From Aliarcobacter butzleri (lineage in GTDB: Bacteria; Campylobacterota; Campylobacteria; Campylobacterales; Arcobacteraceae): a stretch of 64,000 bases of DNA. Of this stretch, positions 32,635-41,606 are shown piece by piece. The notes below the pieces were generated by a model. It was given only the letters and a program-made list of their open reading frames with translations. It was not told the origin of the DNA and did not search any database. Numbering within the stretch: position 1 is the stretch's first letter; every line of letters starts with the position of its first letter. The stretch spans positions 372,001-436,000 of the forward strand of contig NZ_LT906455.1 in the NCBI RefSeq assembly GCF_900187115.1, in the 5' to 3' direction. The translations under genes were made by a program, and so were the position numbers.

Positions 32635-34741
32635 AAAAAGACTAGAAGAACTATATATTCAAAAAACTAAAATTGAAGAAGAGATAGTTTTTCTAACAAA
32701 TCAGATAAAAGAAAAAGCTACTTTAAATCAAAAAAAGAGTTTTTCTAAAAATGAAAAGATTGAACTTTTTAAATCATTATTTGTTGCAAGATTTGATATT
32801 TATGCAAAAAAATGGGTTAGTCGTGATGGTTCAAAACAAGGATTCTTTCCTGTAACAAAGACTTTTCAAGGAGAAGATTATACTCCTTTAACTAATTATG
32901 AAATAGAAGAGCATTTAAGAGGAAATCTTTTTTTAGCAAGTTATTGTATAAATCAAAAAAATATGTCTAAATTTGTAGTTTTCGAAATAGCTGATGAAGA
33001 TAAATTTAAACTGCAAATAGCTCTAAACTCTTTAAATATAAAAGCATATTATGAACTTAGTTCTTATAATTCACTTTTTGTTTGGGTATTTTTTGAAGAG
33101 GAAATCTCTTCAAAAATAGCTTTTAATTTTGCTTTATATCTTTTGAAAAAAGCAAATATTAGTGCAAAAACTTACCCAAATAAAGAGTTTGCAACAAAAG
33201 AGAATTTGGGAAATAGTATAGAACTGCCACTTCATTTAAAACATAGGGATAAAAATCGAACAGTTTTTATTGATATGAATACAAATAAAATTTATGAAGA
33301 CCAATGGAGTGTTTTAGCAAATGTTTCAAAGGTTTCAAAACAAACGATTTCTAATTTTGCTGATGTTCCAAATTCAACAAATGTACAAAAAGATTTAAAA
33401 AAGATTGAATTTCCACTACAAAAAATTGAGATAATTTTAGAAGATTATATTTATATACCAACTTTAAATTTATCAAAATCACTAATAAGTAAATTAAAAT
33501 CATTTGCAACTTTTGAAAATCCTCAAATAAAAGTTTTATTAAGTTTGCGAAAACCACTTTTTAACACTCCAAAATATATTAGGTCTTTTGAAGAGAATGA
33601 AAATTTTTTGATGCTTCCAAGAGGATTAAAAGAGACTTTAATAGATTTTTTTAATGTTAATGCAGTTTCATACTCTTTTGTTGATAAAAGAGTTTTAAAT
33701 AAAATCCAAACTAAAACAGTAACTTTTAACTTACGTCCAGAACAAAACGAAGCAATAAAAGAGATTAAAAAATCTGATTACTCTATTTGTGTTGCCCCTC
33801 CTGGATTTGGAAAAACTCTACTTGGTGCAAAAATATTTGAAATAAGAGCTTGTACAACATTAATCGTTGTAAATAAAAATATGCTTTTAAATCAGTGGGT
33901 TGAAAGATTTGTTGATTATTTTGGATACAACAAAAAAGATATAGGATATTTAGGAAAAGGATTTAATAAATTAAATGGTCAAATAGATGTTGCAACAATG
34001 CAAAGTTTGAAAAATGACCCAAAAATTATAGAAAACTACTCTTTTGTGATTGTTGATGAGTGCCATCATATTCCTGCACTTACTTTTGAACAAATTATCA
34101 AAAGTTTTAAAGGTAAATACATTTTAGGACTTAGTGCAACTCCAAATAGAAAAGATGAACTTCAACCAATTTTATTTCAACAGTTAGGTGAAATATCTTA
34201 TGAGTATAAAAAGAAAAAGACACATACAAATAAACTACAAATAATCAGAACGCAGTTTGTAAGTAATGCAGATAACTATGCAACTATTATAAATGAACTT
34301 TGTATTGATGAAGATAGAAATAATTTAATAGTTGACATAATAAAGAAAAATATAGATAGAAAGATTTTACTTTTAACAGATAGAATAGAACATATAAATG
34401 TTTTAGAAAATTTGTTACAAAAAGAGAATATTGATTATATAAGTGTTCATGGAAGTTTAAATAAAAAAGAGCAAGTTGAAAATATGAATTTAGTAAAAAC
34501 TAAATCTCTTATTCTTGCAACAACTTCTTATTTTGGAGAAGGAATAGATTTTCCACACTTAAATACTATTCTTTTTGCAACACCAATCTCTTATTATGGA
34601 CGATTGATTCAATATTTAGGAAGAATTGGAAGAGGAAATCAAGAGTGTTTGGCAATTGATTTTCTTGATTCAAAAAATGCGATGTTAAACTCTGCTTACA
34701 AAAAAAGGCTTGAAGGTTACAAACAAATGCATTATAGATAA
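32618..34741 (+). CDS. Superfamily 2 helicase with N-terminal primase-like (AEP, TOTE-type) domain
   Basis: The protein is about 707 residues. In order it has a coiled coil (residues 2-35), a region that aligns by eye with the archaeo-eukaryotic primase domain described in TOTE-type proteins (about 45-240), and an SF2 helicase. The helicase motifs are intact: VAPPGFGKTLLGA (Walker A), VDECHH, GLSATPNR and QYLGRIGRG. In the primase-like part the metal-binding D-x-D region reads FEIADED (the first position is E, the second A), and the usual histidine before the VWxFFEE strand is F (SLFVWVFFEEE), so nucleotidyl transfer is unlikely. GNSIELPL matches the GNLIALPLQ segment. ATG 32618 or 32621 is preferred to TTG 32612; all overlap folC. 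Confidence 0.78.
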   Translation: MMQTLEKRLEELYIQKTKIEEEIVFLTNQIKEKATLNQKKSFSKNEKIELFKSLFVARFDIYAKKWVSRDGSKQGFFPVTKTFQGEDYTPLTNYEIEEHLRGNLFLASYCINQKNMSKFVVFEIADEDKFKLQIALNSLNIKAYYELSSYNSLFVWVFFEEEISSKIAFNFALYLLKKANISAKTYPNKEFATKENLGNSIELPLHLKHRDKNRTVFIDMNTNKIYEDQWSVLANVSKVSKQTISNFADVPNSTNVQKDLKKIEFPLQKIEIILEDYIYIPTLNLSKSLISKLKSFATFENPQIKVLLSLRKPLFNTPKYIRSFEENENFLMLPRGLKETLIDFFNVNAVSYSFVDKRVLNKIQTKTVTFNLRPEQNEAIKEIKKSDYSICVAPPGFGKTLLGAKIFEIRACTTLIVVNKNMLLNQWVERFVDYFGYNKKDIGYLGKGFNKLNGQIDVATMQSLKNDPKIIENYSFVIVDECHHIPALTFEQIIKSFKGKYILGLSATPNRKDELQPILFQQLGEISYEYKKKKTHTNKLQIIRTQFVSNADNYATIINELCIDEDRNNLIVDIIKKNIDRKILLLTDRIEHINVLENLLQKENIDYISVHGSLNKKEQVENMNLVKTKSLILATTSYFGEGIDFPHLNTILFATPISYYGRLIQYLGRIGRGNQECLAIDFLDSKNAMLNSAYKKRLEGYKQMHYR

Positions 34742-36445
34742 TCACATATATCTTTGCTTCATACTATCTTTGATTTTATCAATTTCTACTAAAATAAAAC
34801 TATCAATACAATCACCAAAATTCTTATCAACATTAAAATCTAAAAATTTTACACCATCATCAAGTGTTAGTTCACTATATTGTTTGTATAAAGTTGGAAC
34901 ATTTACACCAATATTTGATAAAGCAATTTTTAGAGATTTAAAATCTCGTTTTTTATCTTCAAGAGTAAAAAACTCTTTTATATCATGGATATGACTTGAA
35001 TAAGAAAATGGAGTTCTAGCTTCAACCAAGTTTTTTTCACTTGAATAGTAATAGTTATAATAAAAAACTAACATATCTTTTGCAATTGCTGGAAAAGCAC
35101 CACTAATTGAAACTGGACCAAACATATATTTTATATTTGGATTTGCTTTTACATAAGCTCCAATTCCATACCAAAGATAATCTAAGGCTCTTGTTCCCCA
35201 ATATTTTGGTTGCACAAAACTTCGTCCAAGTTCAATAGAGTTTTGTAAATAGAACATAAATTCATCATTAAATTGGAATAAAGTATTAGAATAAAAACCT
35301 TTTGTTCCAAACTCTTTAAATATCATATCAGAGTTTCCAATTCTATAAGCTCCCACAATTTCCAACTCATTTTTATCGTATAAAATTATATGTTGATAAT
35401 AAACATCGTATTTATCAATATCTCTTTTTTTATTAACACCTTCTCCAACTTTTCTAAAAGATATCTCTCTTAATCTTCCAAGCTCTTTTAATACAATAGA
35501 ATCTTCTACATAATCATATAAATATATTTTTTTCCCATCATTTGTTTGTCCTAAAAGTGGAGACTTTTTTAGTTCATTGTATAAATCAATTTTACTAACT
35601 GGATGTGCTATTGCACTTTGTGTCTGGAAAAATGATTTTTTTCCTTTTTTTAGTGCATAAAGATGTTTTTTATATAAATTTACTAAAAAATCTTTATTTA
35701 AACCTTTTGGAGTTATGTTTTCACTTGGGATTATTTGTCCAATTTTTATATTTATATTTTTTGATTTTTTATTAAACATCTCATTTGATAATAAAAGTGT
35801 TGAAAAAGTTTTATTTATAAGTGAAATAGTATAAAAAGTTTTAGAGTTTTTTGCATCTAAAAATATTGGTAAAATCGCCGAATTGCTATTTTTTGCAAAA
35901 TTTAAAAAACCTTTATTCCAAGCTGGATCTTTTACTCCTTTTGGTGTTGCACGACTTACTTCTCCTGCTGGAAAAATGATGATAGCTTCTTCATTTTTTA
36001 AAGCTTCATATATTTTTTTTATACTCTCTTTTGATTGTCTATCTTTGAAATTATCAAGTGGAATCATAAGAGAGTGTAAAGCTTCAAATCCAACTAAAAA
36101 GTCATTTGCTAAAATCTTTACATCTTTTCTTATTTGACCAACAAGTTTTAATAAACATAAAGCATCAAGTCCACCTAATGGATGATTTGCAATTATTATA
36201 ACTTTTCCTGTTGATGGAATATTTTGTAAATCATTACTAGAAACTGTGTAATCAAAATCAAAATAATCTAAAACAGCATCTACAAAATCAAAACCTTTTA
36301 AGTGAGAGTTTTGTGATAAGAACTGATTTATAGAATCTTCATGAACTATTTTTTTTGCTATTTTTAATAACGATTTTTTTAGAACATTTTCTTTTTCTTT
36401 TATTTTTGGAAACTTTTTTTCTATCTCTTTTTGTATATCAATCAT
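34742..36445 (-). CDS. PlsC-type acyltransferase fused to GNAT-type N-acyltransferase (OlsF-like)
   Basis: The 567-residue protein has two acyltransferase domains. Residues about 70-260 carry the lysophospholipid acyltransferase motifs ANHPLGGLD (N87-D94, with the H-x4-D pair) and IFPAGEVSR. Residues about 310-560 resemble the OlsB/hemolysin GNAT family (IVGAYRIGNSD, ELGRSFVQPKYWGTRALDYLWYG, MFGPVSISGAFP). This domain order matches OlsF, a bifunctional enzyme that makes ornithine lipids by N- and then O-acylation. An alternative is a lysophospholipid acyltransferase with an unrelated second activity. It is a single minus-strand gene whose stop abuts the helicase stop. Confidence 0.7.
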   Translation of the reverse strand: MIDIQKEIEKKFPKIKEKENVLKKSLLKIAKKIVHEDSINQFLSQNSHLKGFDFVDAVLDYFDFDYTVSSNDLQNIPSTGKVIIIANHPLGGLDALCLLKLVGQIRKDVKILANDFLVGFEALHSLMIPLDNFKDRQSKESIKKIYEALKNEEAIIIFPAGEVSRATPKGVKDPAWNKGFLNFAKNSNSAILPIFLDAKNSKTFYTISLINKTFSTLLLSNEMFNKKSKNINIKIGQIIPSENITPKGLNKDFLVNLYKKHLYALKKGKKSFFQTQSAIAHPVSKIDLYNELKKSPLLGQTNDGKKIYLYDYVEDSIVLKELGRLREISFRKVGEGVNKKRDIDKYDVYYQHIILYDKNELEIVGAYRIGNSDMIFKEFGTKGFYSNTLFQFNDEFMFYLQNSIELGRSFVQPKYWGTRALDYLWYGIGAYVKANPNIKYMFGPVSISGAFPAIAKDMLVFYYNYYYSSEKNLVEARTPFSYSSHIHDIKEFFTLEDKKRDFKSLKIALSNIGVNVPTLYKQYSELTLDDGVKFLDFNVDKNFGDCIDSFILVEIDKIKDSMKQRYM

Positions 36446-36550
36446 TTATATCTCCTAAATTAGAGAATTTTAAGAAATTAAAGTTACAAAGTAGTTACAA
36501 AAATCTTTTAAAAAAAATATGATAAAATTGCCTTTTTACAGGGGGATATT

Positions 36551-37258
36551 ATGAATAAGGGTGATATTGCAAATTTAATTTCTGTTTTGATTATGGCTTA
36601 TGGTTATTCAAATGCAAATGAGCTTGTTTTTATGGTTGGACTTTTTGCTTTAAGTGGCGCAGTTACGAATTCACTTGCTATTTATATGTTATTTGAAAAA
36701 ATTCCTTTTTTATACGGAAGTGGTGTAATAGAAAGTAAATTTACAGCTTTTAAAATATCTATTCATGATTTGATAATGAATCAGTTTTTTACAAAAGAGA
36801 ACTTAGCAAAATTTTTTGAAGAGGAAGTTCAAAATAGCAAAAATAGTATTGACTTTGAAAAAATATTAAATCAAGTTGATTTTACTCCAGCATTTTACTC
36901 TTTAAAAGAATCTGTTGTTGAATCTCCTTTTGGTGGAATGTTAGCAATGTTTGGAGGTGCTAGTGCTCTTGAACCACTAAAAGAACCTTTTATAAATAAA
37001 CTACAAACTTCACTGATAGATATATCAAATTCACCATCATTTTTAACTATTGTAAATGAAGTAATAAAATCAAAAAACTTCAATGATGAAATATATGAAA
37101 AAATTAGCAAAATTGTAAATGCAAGACTAGAAGAGTTAACTCCTAAAATGGTAAAAGAGATAGTTCAAAATATGATAAAAGAACATTTAAGTTGGCTTGT
37201 ACTTTGGGGTGCAGTTTTTGGTGGATTATTTGGACTTATTGGTATGTTAATATCGTAA
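36551..37258 (+). CDS. DUF445 family membrane protein
   Basis: The 235-residue protein starts with a hydrophobic segment (LVFMVGLFALSGAVTNSLAIYMLFEKIPFLYGSGVI), in which GAVTNSLAIYMLF is the DUF445 hallmark. A helical cytosolic or periplasmic middle follows. A C-terminal helix (LSWLVLWGAVFGGLFGLIGMLI) returns to the membrane. Members (B. subtilis YheB, E. coli YjiN) have no settled function. A strong AGGGGGAT ribosome binding site precedes the ATG. It is divergent from the OlsF-like gene. Confidence 0.85.
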   Translation: MNKGDIANLISVLIMAYGYSNANELVFMVGLFALSGAVTNSLAIYMLFEKIPFLYGSGVIESKFTAFKISIHDLIMNQFFTKENLAKFFEEEVQNSKNSIDFEKILNQVDFTPAFYSLKESVVESPFGGMLAMFGGASALEPLKEPFINKLQTSLIDISNSPSFLTIVNEVIKSKNFNDEIYEKISKIVNARLEELTPKMVKEIVQNMIKEHLSWLVLWGAVFGGLFGLIGMLIS

Positions 37259-37275
37259 TAGATTTAAAAAATCTG

Positions 37276-37653
37276 TTACGAATAAAATTCAAAAGAAGTT
37301 TGTTTTTGTTGAATTTCTTCTTTTTTTCCTTTTTGAATCTCTTTTATATCTTCCATATTAGTAGTTTTTCTTAAAAAGTCTAAATCTCTTTTTAAAGATA
37401 TTATTTCTTTTTCTAAGCTATTTCTTTCTTCTATTAGAAGTAGTTTTTCAGCATTTAAAGTATTTTTTTCGTTTTTTAGATGGTTTCTTTCTTCTCTTAA
37501 TTCAGTTTTTTCTTTCTCAATTATTTCTATCATAGATTTTAAATTTGTGATTTCTAAGTTTAAAAGTTCGTCTCTTTTTTGTAAAATTGCAACTTCTTTT
37601 TTTAATGCATCTGATTCTTTCATAGCAATTTTACTTAGTAGTTCATAATTCAT
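37276..37653 (-). CDS. Coiled-coil protein of unknown function
   Basis: Residues about 15-110 of this 125-residue protein form one long heptad-rich coiled coil, rich in E, K, L and N, with repeated EKTELREERNHLKNEKNTL-type segments. It has no membrane segment or signal. The start is the ATG at 37653 behind a GAGGGATTTTTT leader. No family was recognised; it could be a scaffold or cell-shape protein, but this cannot be supported from sequence. Confidence 0.65.
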   Translation of the reverse strand: MNYELLSKIAMKESDALKKEVAILQKRDELLNLEITNLKSMIEIIEKEKTELREERNHLKNEKNTLNAEKLLLIEERNSLEKEIISLKRDLDFLRKTTNMEDIKEIQKGKKEEIQQKQTSFEFYS

Positions 37654-37702
37654 AAAAAATCCCTCTAAAAAAATTAGTAAAATATTATATTATAAAAATA
37701 GC

Positions 37703-37724
37703 AATAATATAGTAATAATATAGT
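37703..37724. repeat. Two tandem 11-base units in an intergenic region
   Basis: AATAATATAGT occurs twice in succession (37703-37713 and 37714-37724), followed by a partial third copy AATAA. It lies between the divergent coiled-coil gene and the gene at 37784, close to their promoters. In such AT-rich sequence it may have no role. Confidence 0.4.
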
Positions 37725-37783
37725 AATAAATGGATAAAAGTTTATATATGTTAGAATTTGCGAAAAATTTTTAGGCAATATTT

Positions 37784-38089
37784 ATGAATGGAATCGAAGT
37801 TTTAATTTTATTAGATGTAGTTGAGTTAGAAGATAAAGAGAAATTTGAAAAACACTTAAAAAAAGAGGGTTTTAAAAATGTAGAAGGAGAAGAGTTTGTT
37901 TATACAGGACACTCGACAACAACTACTTTTTCAACAAAAGCTTATATTTTAGAAGTATTTAAAAAAGGTCTTCAAAAAACAAATTTTAAAAGTGCAAATT
38001 TGATTTTTTTATTAAATGAAACGCCATATCCAGCATATTATTATGATAAAAATACAAATGAATTTGAGTTAGTAGAAGTAGAAAAATAG
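37784..38089 (+). CDS. Hypothetical protein upstream of mfd
   Basis: The 101-residue soluble protein begins MNGIEVLILLDVVELEDKEKFEKHL and contains a Thr-rich segment (YTGHSTTTTFSTKAYILEVF). The alternating pattern of strands and helices suggests a small ferredoxin-like alpha/beta fold. Its TAG stop overlaps the GTG start of mfd, so it is translationally coupled to the repair helicase, but no family is recognised. A role linked to Mfd is only suggested by position. Confidence 0.65.
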   Translation: MNGIEVLILLDVVELEDKEKFEKHLKKEGFKNVEGEEFVYTGHSTTTTFSTKAYILEVFKKGLQKTNFKSANLIFLLNETPYPAYYYDKNTNEFELVEVEK

Positions 38090-41076
38090 TGAAAAATATT
38101 TATGAATTTTTAAAAAATTTAAAAGATGAAAAAAGATTAAAAGAGTGTCAACTTTTAATCGTAAATGATGACAGACAAGCTCAAATAGCTTCTGATATAG
38201 TCTCTTACTTAGGATTTAAACCTTTTTTATTAGCTGATTTTAGAGCAAATTTTGGAGATGACTTACTTTCCTTTAGTGAAGAACTACATGAAATAACTAA
38301 AACTTTAGGTGATTTTTATTCATACAAAAAACAAGATAAAATCCTAATCTCTCCAATAAGAACAATCTCTTATCCTCTTCCAAAAGAAAAATGTTTTGAA
38401 AGTTTTACTATAAATTTTGCAGATAGATTAAATCTTGAAGAGTTAAAAAGTAAATTATACAATTGGGGATACTATTTTGTAGATATTGTTACAAGTGAAG
38501 GTGAAGTTTCACTTCGTGGTGATATTTTAGATATTTGTCCTTTAGGAAGTGATTTTGGATATAGAGTAAGTTTGTTTGATGATGAGGTTGAAAGTATCAG
38601 AAAGTTTGATATTGAAGACCAAAAATCTTCAAAAGAAGAGATAGAAAGCTTTTCGATTAATCCAGCTTTTCTTGCTCTTGATGAAGCAACTTTTGAAGAA
38701 ATAAATGAACAAATCCAAACTATTTCAAGTGATGCCTTTATCAAAGATATTCACTCTTTAGGATTTTGGTATTTAGGAGAACTTGGAGAGTATTTACCTC
38801 AAAAAATGAGTTCATTTATCACTCAAGATGCTTTAGATGAACTAGAAGAAGTTTATGTTTTTGAAGAAAAAAGAGTAAACAAAGATAAGTTTTTACTTAC
38901 TCCTCAAATTTACAATAGCAAAAATTATCAAGAGATAAATCCAGCAAATGTAAAAGAGTTTATCTCTTTTCATAATGATAAAAAAATCACAATAATAAGT
39001 GGAAGTGAAGCAAAAGTAAAAGGTTATGATTTAGATTTAAGTGACAAAAATATTAATTATGTTTTTGAAAACTATATTTTAAATTTAGTTTCAGATGACG
39101 AAGTAATAATCTCTTTAAATAAAGAGGTAAAAAAACGAAGAAAGAAAAAAGTAAAACTTGTTCTTGATGAGTTACAATATAATGATTTTGTGGTACATGA
39201 AAAATATGGAATTGGTCAATATAAAGGGATTGAACCAGTTACTGTGATGGGTGCAAAAAGAGATTTTGTAATTATCCAATATCAAGGAGAAGATAAACTT
39301 TTAGTTCCTGTTGAAAATCTTGATTTAATAGATAGATATGTTGCTGATGGAAACTCTTATGCTGTTGTTGATAAGCTTGGAAAAGGAAGTTTTGCAAAAC
39401 TAAAAGAGAAAGTAAAAGATAAACTTTTTGCTATTGCAAATGATATTATCAAACTAGCAGCTGCAAGGGAACTTGTAAATGGTATTAAAATCAATACAGA
39501 TAAAAAAGTTCTTGAAGATTTCCAAAAAAGTGCAGGTTTTGAATATACAAAAGACCAAAAAAGAAGTATCAAAGAGATTTTGGATGATTTAAGTAGCGGT
39601 CGAGTTATGGATAGACTTCTTTCAGGTGATGTTGGTTTTGGAAAAACAGAAGTTGCTATGAATGCCTTATTGGCAGTTATTTTAGACGGTTATCAAACTA
39701 TATTTGTATGTCCAACAACACTTTTGGCAACTCAACACTATCATAGTATTCAAAAAAGACTTGAAAGTTTTGGGATAAGAGTTGCTAAACTTGATGGAAA
39801 AACAACAGCAAAAGAGAAAACAAGTATCAAAAAAGGTTTAGAAAACGCAGATATAAAACTTGTTATTGGAACACACTCTTTACTTGATATAAAAACTTCT
39901 AATTTAGCTTTAGTTATCATCGATGAAGAGCATAAATTCGGTGTAAAACAAAAAGAGAAATTAAAACAATTAAGAGAAGATGTACATATTTTTTCTATGA
40001 GTGCAACTCCAATTCCAAGAACTTTAAACTTAGCCTTATCAAAACTAAAAGGTATGAGTTCACTTCTTACACCTCCAAGTGAAAGATTGGGAGTGCGAAC
40101 TTATGTAAAAGAGTACAGCGAAAAACTAATCAAAGAGATAATTTTAAGAGAAAAAAGAAGAGGTGGACAACTATTTTATGTTCACAATAACATAGCATCA
40201 ATCGAAGCAAAGAAAAAAGATATAGAAGCAATAGTTCCAAATATCAAAATAGATATTATTCATTCTCAAATAAAACCAGAACAGGCTGAAAAGATCATAG
40301 AAGCCTTTGAAAACAAAGAGTTTGATATTCTTCTTGCAACTTCTATTGTTGAATCAGGAATTCACTTGCCAAATGCAAACTCTATTATAATTGATGGTGC
40401 AGATAGATTTGGAATTGCTGATTTACATCAACTTCGAGGACGAGTTGGACGAAGTAATAAAGAGGGATATTGTTATTATGTAGTTGAAGATAAAAAATCA
40501 ATAACTGATGATGCAGTAAAAAGACTTGTAGCTTTAGAGTCAAACTCATATTTAGGAAGTGGAACTGCTTTAGCTCATCAAGATTTGGAAATCAGAGGTG
40601 GTGGAAATATCATAGGTGAAGCACAAAGTGGACATATCAAACAAATAGGATATGGTTTATATCTTAAAATGTTAGAAGATACTCTTGCAACTTTAAGTGG
40701 TGATGAAAAAAATGAGAAAAAAACAGTTGATATAAAACTAGCTATTTCAGCATATATTAGTGATGAATACATTAGTGAAGATAGAGTTAGACTTGAACTT
40801 TATAGAAGGTTAAGTAAGGCTAGTGATATTCAAGAAGTTTATTCTATTGAAGAAGAGATGGAAGATAGATTTGGAAAACCTGATATTGTTACAAAACAGT
40901 TTATTGAGTTGATTATCATAAAAATTTTAGCTTTAAAACTAGGTATTCAAACTATTAGTTCTTATGAGATGAATATTACATTTACAAAAGCTGATGATAC
41001 AAAAGAGAGTATAAAATCACCATCAAAAGATGATGATGACATAATAAATACAACTTTAAGATATTTAAGAAAATAA
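38089..41076 (+). CDS. mfd: Transcription-repair coupling factor
   Basis: The 995-residue protein has the full Mfd series: an N-terminal UvrB-like part (SEGEVSLRGDILDICPLGSD), the RNA polymerase interaction domain (ELQYNDFVVHEKYGIGQYKGIEPV near 365-390), RecG-type SF2 motifs LLSGDVGFGKTEVAMNA and IIDEEHKFGVKQKEKLK, SATPIPRTLN, HQLRGRVGRSNKEG, and a C-terminal TRCF domain. It removes stalled RNA polymerase and recruits UvrA. The start is GTG at 38089, overlapping the upstream stop. A GNAT gene follows after 11 bases. Confidence 0.96.
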   Translation: MKNIYEFLKNLKDEKRLKECQLLIVNDDRQAQIASDIVSYLGFKPFLLADFRANFGDDLLSFSEELHEITKTLGDFYSYKKQDKILISPIRTISYPLPKEKCFESFTINFADRLNLEELKSKLYNWGYYFVDIVTSEGEVSLRGDILDICPLGSDFGYRVSLFDDEVESIRKFDIEDQKSSKEEIESFSINPAFLALDEATFEEINEQIQTISSDAFIKDIHSLGFWYLGELGEYLPQKMSSFITQDALDELEEVYVFEEKRVNKDKFLLTPQIYNSKNYQEINPANVKEFISFHNDKKITIISGSEAKVKGYDLDLSDKNINYVFENYILNLVSDDEVIISLNKEVKKRRKKKVKLVLDELQYNDFVVHEKYGIGQYKGIEPVTVMGAKRDFVIIQYQGEDKLLVPVENLDLIDRYVADGNSYAVVDKLGKGSFAKLKEKVKDKLFAIANDIIKLAAARELVNGIKINTDKKVLEDFQKSAGFEYTKDQKRSIKEILDDLSSGRVMDRLLSGDVGFGKTEVAMNALLAVILDGYQTIFVCPTTLLATQHYHSIQKRLESFGIRVAKLDGKTTAKEKTSIKKGLENADIKLVIGTHSLLDIKTSNLALVIIDEEHKFGVKQKEKLKQLREDVHIFSMSATPIPRTLNLALSKLKGMSSLLTPPSERLGVRTYVKEYSEKLIKEIILREKRRGGQLFYVHNNIASIEAKKKDIEAIVPNIKIDIIHSQIKPEQAEKIIEAFENKEFDILLATSIVESGIHLPNANSIIIDGADRFGIADLHQLRGRVGRSNKEGYCYYVVEDKKSITDDAVKRLVALESNSYLGSGTALAHQDLEIRGGGNIIGEAQSGHIKQIGYGLYLKMLEDTLATLSGDEKNEKKTVDIKLAISAYISDEYISEDRVRLELYRRLSKASDIQEVYSIEEEMEDRFGKPDIVTKQFIELIIIKILALKLGIQTISSYEMNITFTKADDTKESIKSPSKDDDDIINTTLRYLRK

Positions 41077-41087
41077 AAGAAGAAACG

Positions 41088-41606
41088 ATGAACTTACAAT
41101 TTAAAGAACTACAAAAAGAAGATATAAAAGAAGTTATTCTTTTGATAAATGAAGCTTATCGAGGAGAAAAAAAAGATAAAGCTTGGACAACTGAATCTCA
41201 TATATTAGATGGAATTAGAGTAAATGAAGATATGATGAAAGAGATTTTAGAAGAAAAAGAGACTAAAACATATATTGCAAAAGTTGATAATAAAATAGTT
41301 GGAACTATTCAGGTTAAACTTCAAGGAGAGAGTATTCACGTAGGGCTTTTTGCTGTTGATACAAAATCACAAGCAAGTGGAATAGGAAAAAAACTTTTAG
41401 AATTTGCAGAAAATAGTTCATCAAAACTTTGGCAAAAATCTACTTTTCTAATAGAGGTGATATCTACAAGAACAGAATTAATGCAATATTATATTAGAAG
41501 AGGATACCAAAATACAAATAGTTTTATAGAGTTTCCAAAGTCAGAACATTGGACACCAAATACAAATGAAGAACTTAAACTTTTAGTATTGAAAAAAACT
41601 ATCTAA
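41088..41606 (+). CDS. GNAT-family N-acetyltransferase
   Basis: The 172-residue protein has a single GNAT fold. Motif A, the acetyl-CoA pyrophosphate loop, is VDTKSQASGIGKKLLEFAE. The strand IVGTIQVKLQG precedes it, and YYIRRGYQNTNSFIEFP is the typical C-terminal motif B. The substrate is unknown. It starts 11 bases after mfd and may be co-transcribed. Its stop overlaps the convergent EEP-family gene by four bases. Confidence 0.85.
   Translation: MNLQFKELQKEDIKEVILLINEAYRGEKKDKAWTTESHILDGIRVNEDMMKEILEEKETKTYIAKVDNKIVGTIQVKLQGESIHVGLFAVDTKSQASGIGKKLLEFAENSSSKLWQKSTFLIEVISTRTELMQYYIRRGYQNTNSFIEFPKSEHWTPNTNEELKLLVLKKTI

Noticed and set aside
37703-37729. Possible CRISPR or iteron array
   Set aside because: Only two full 11-base units are present without spacers, and no Cas or replication gene is near.
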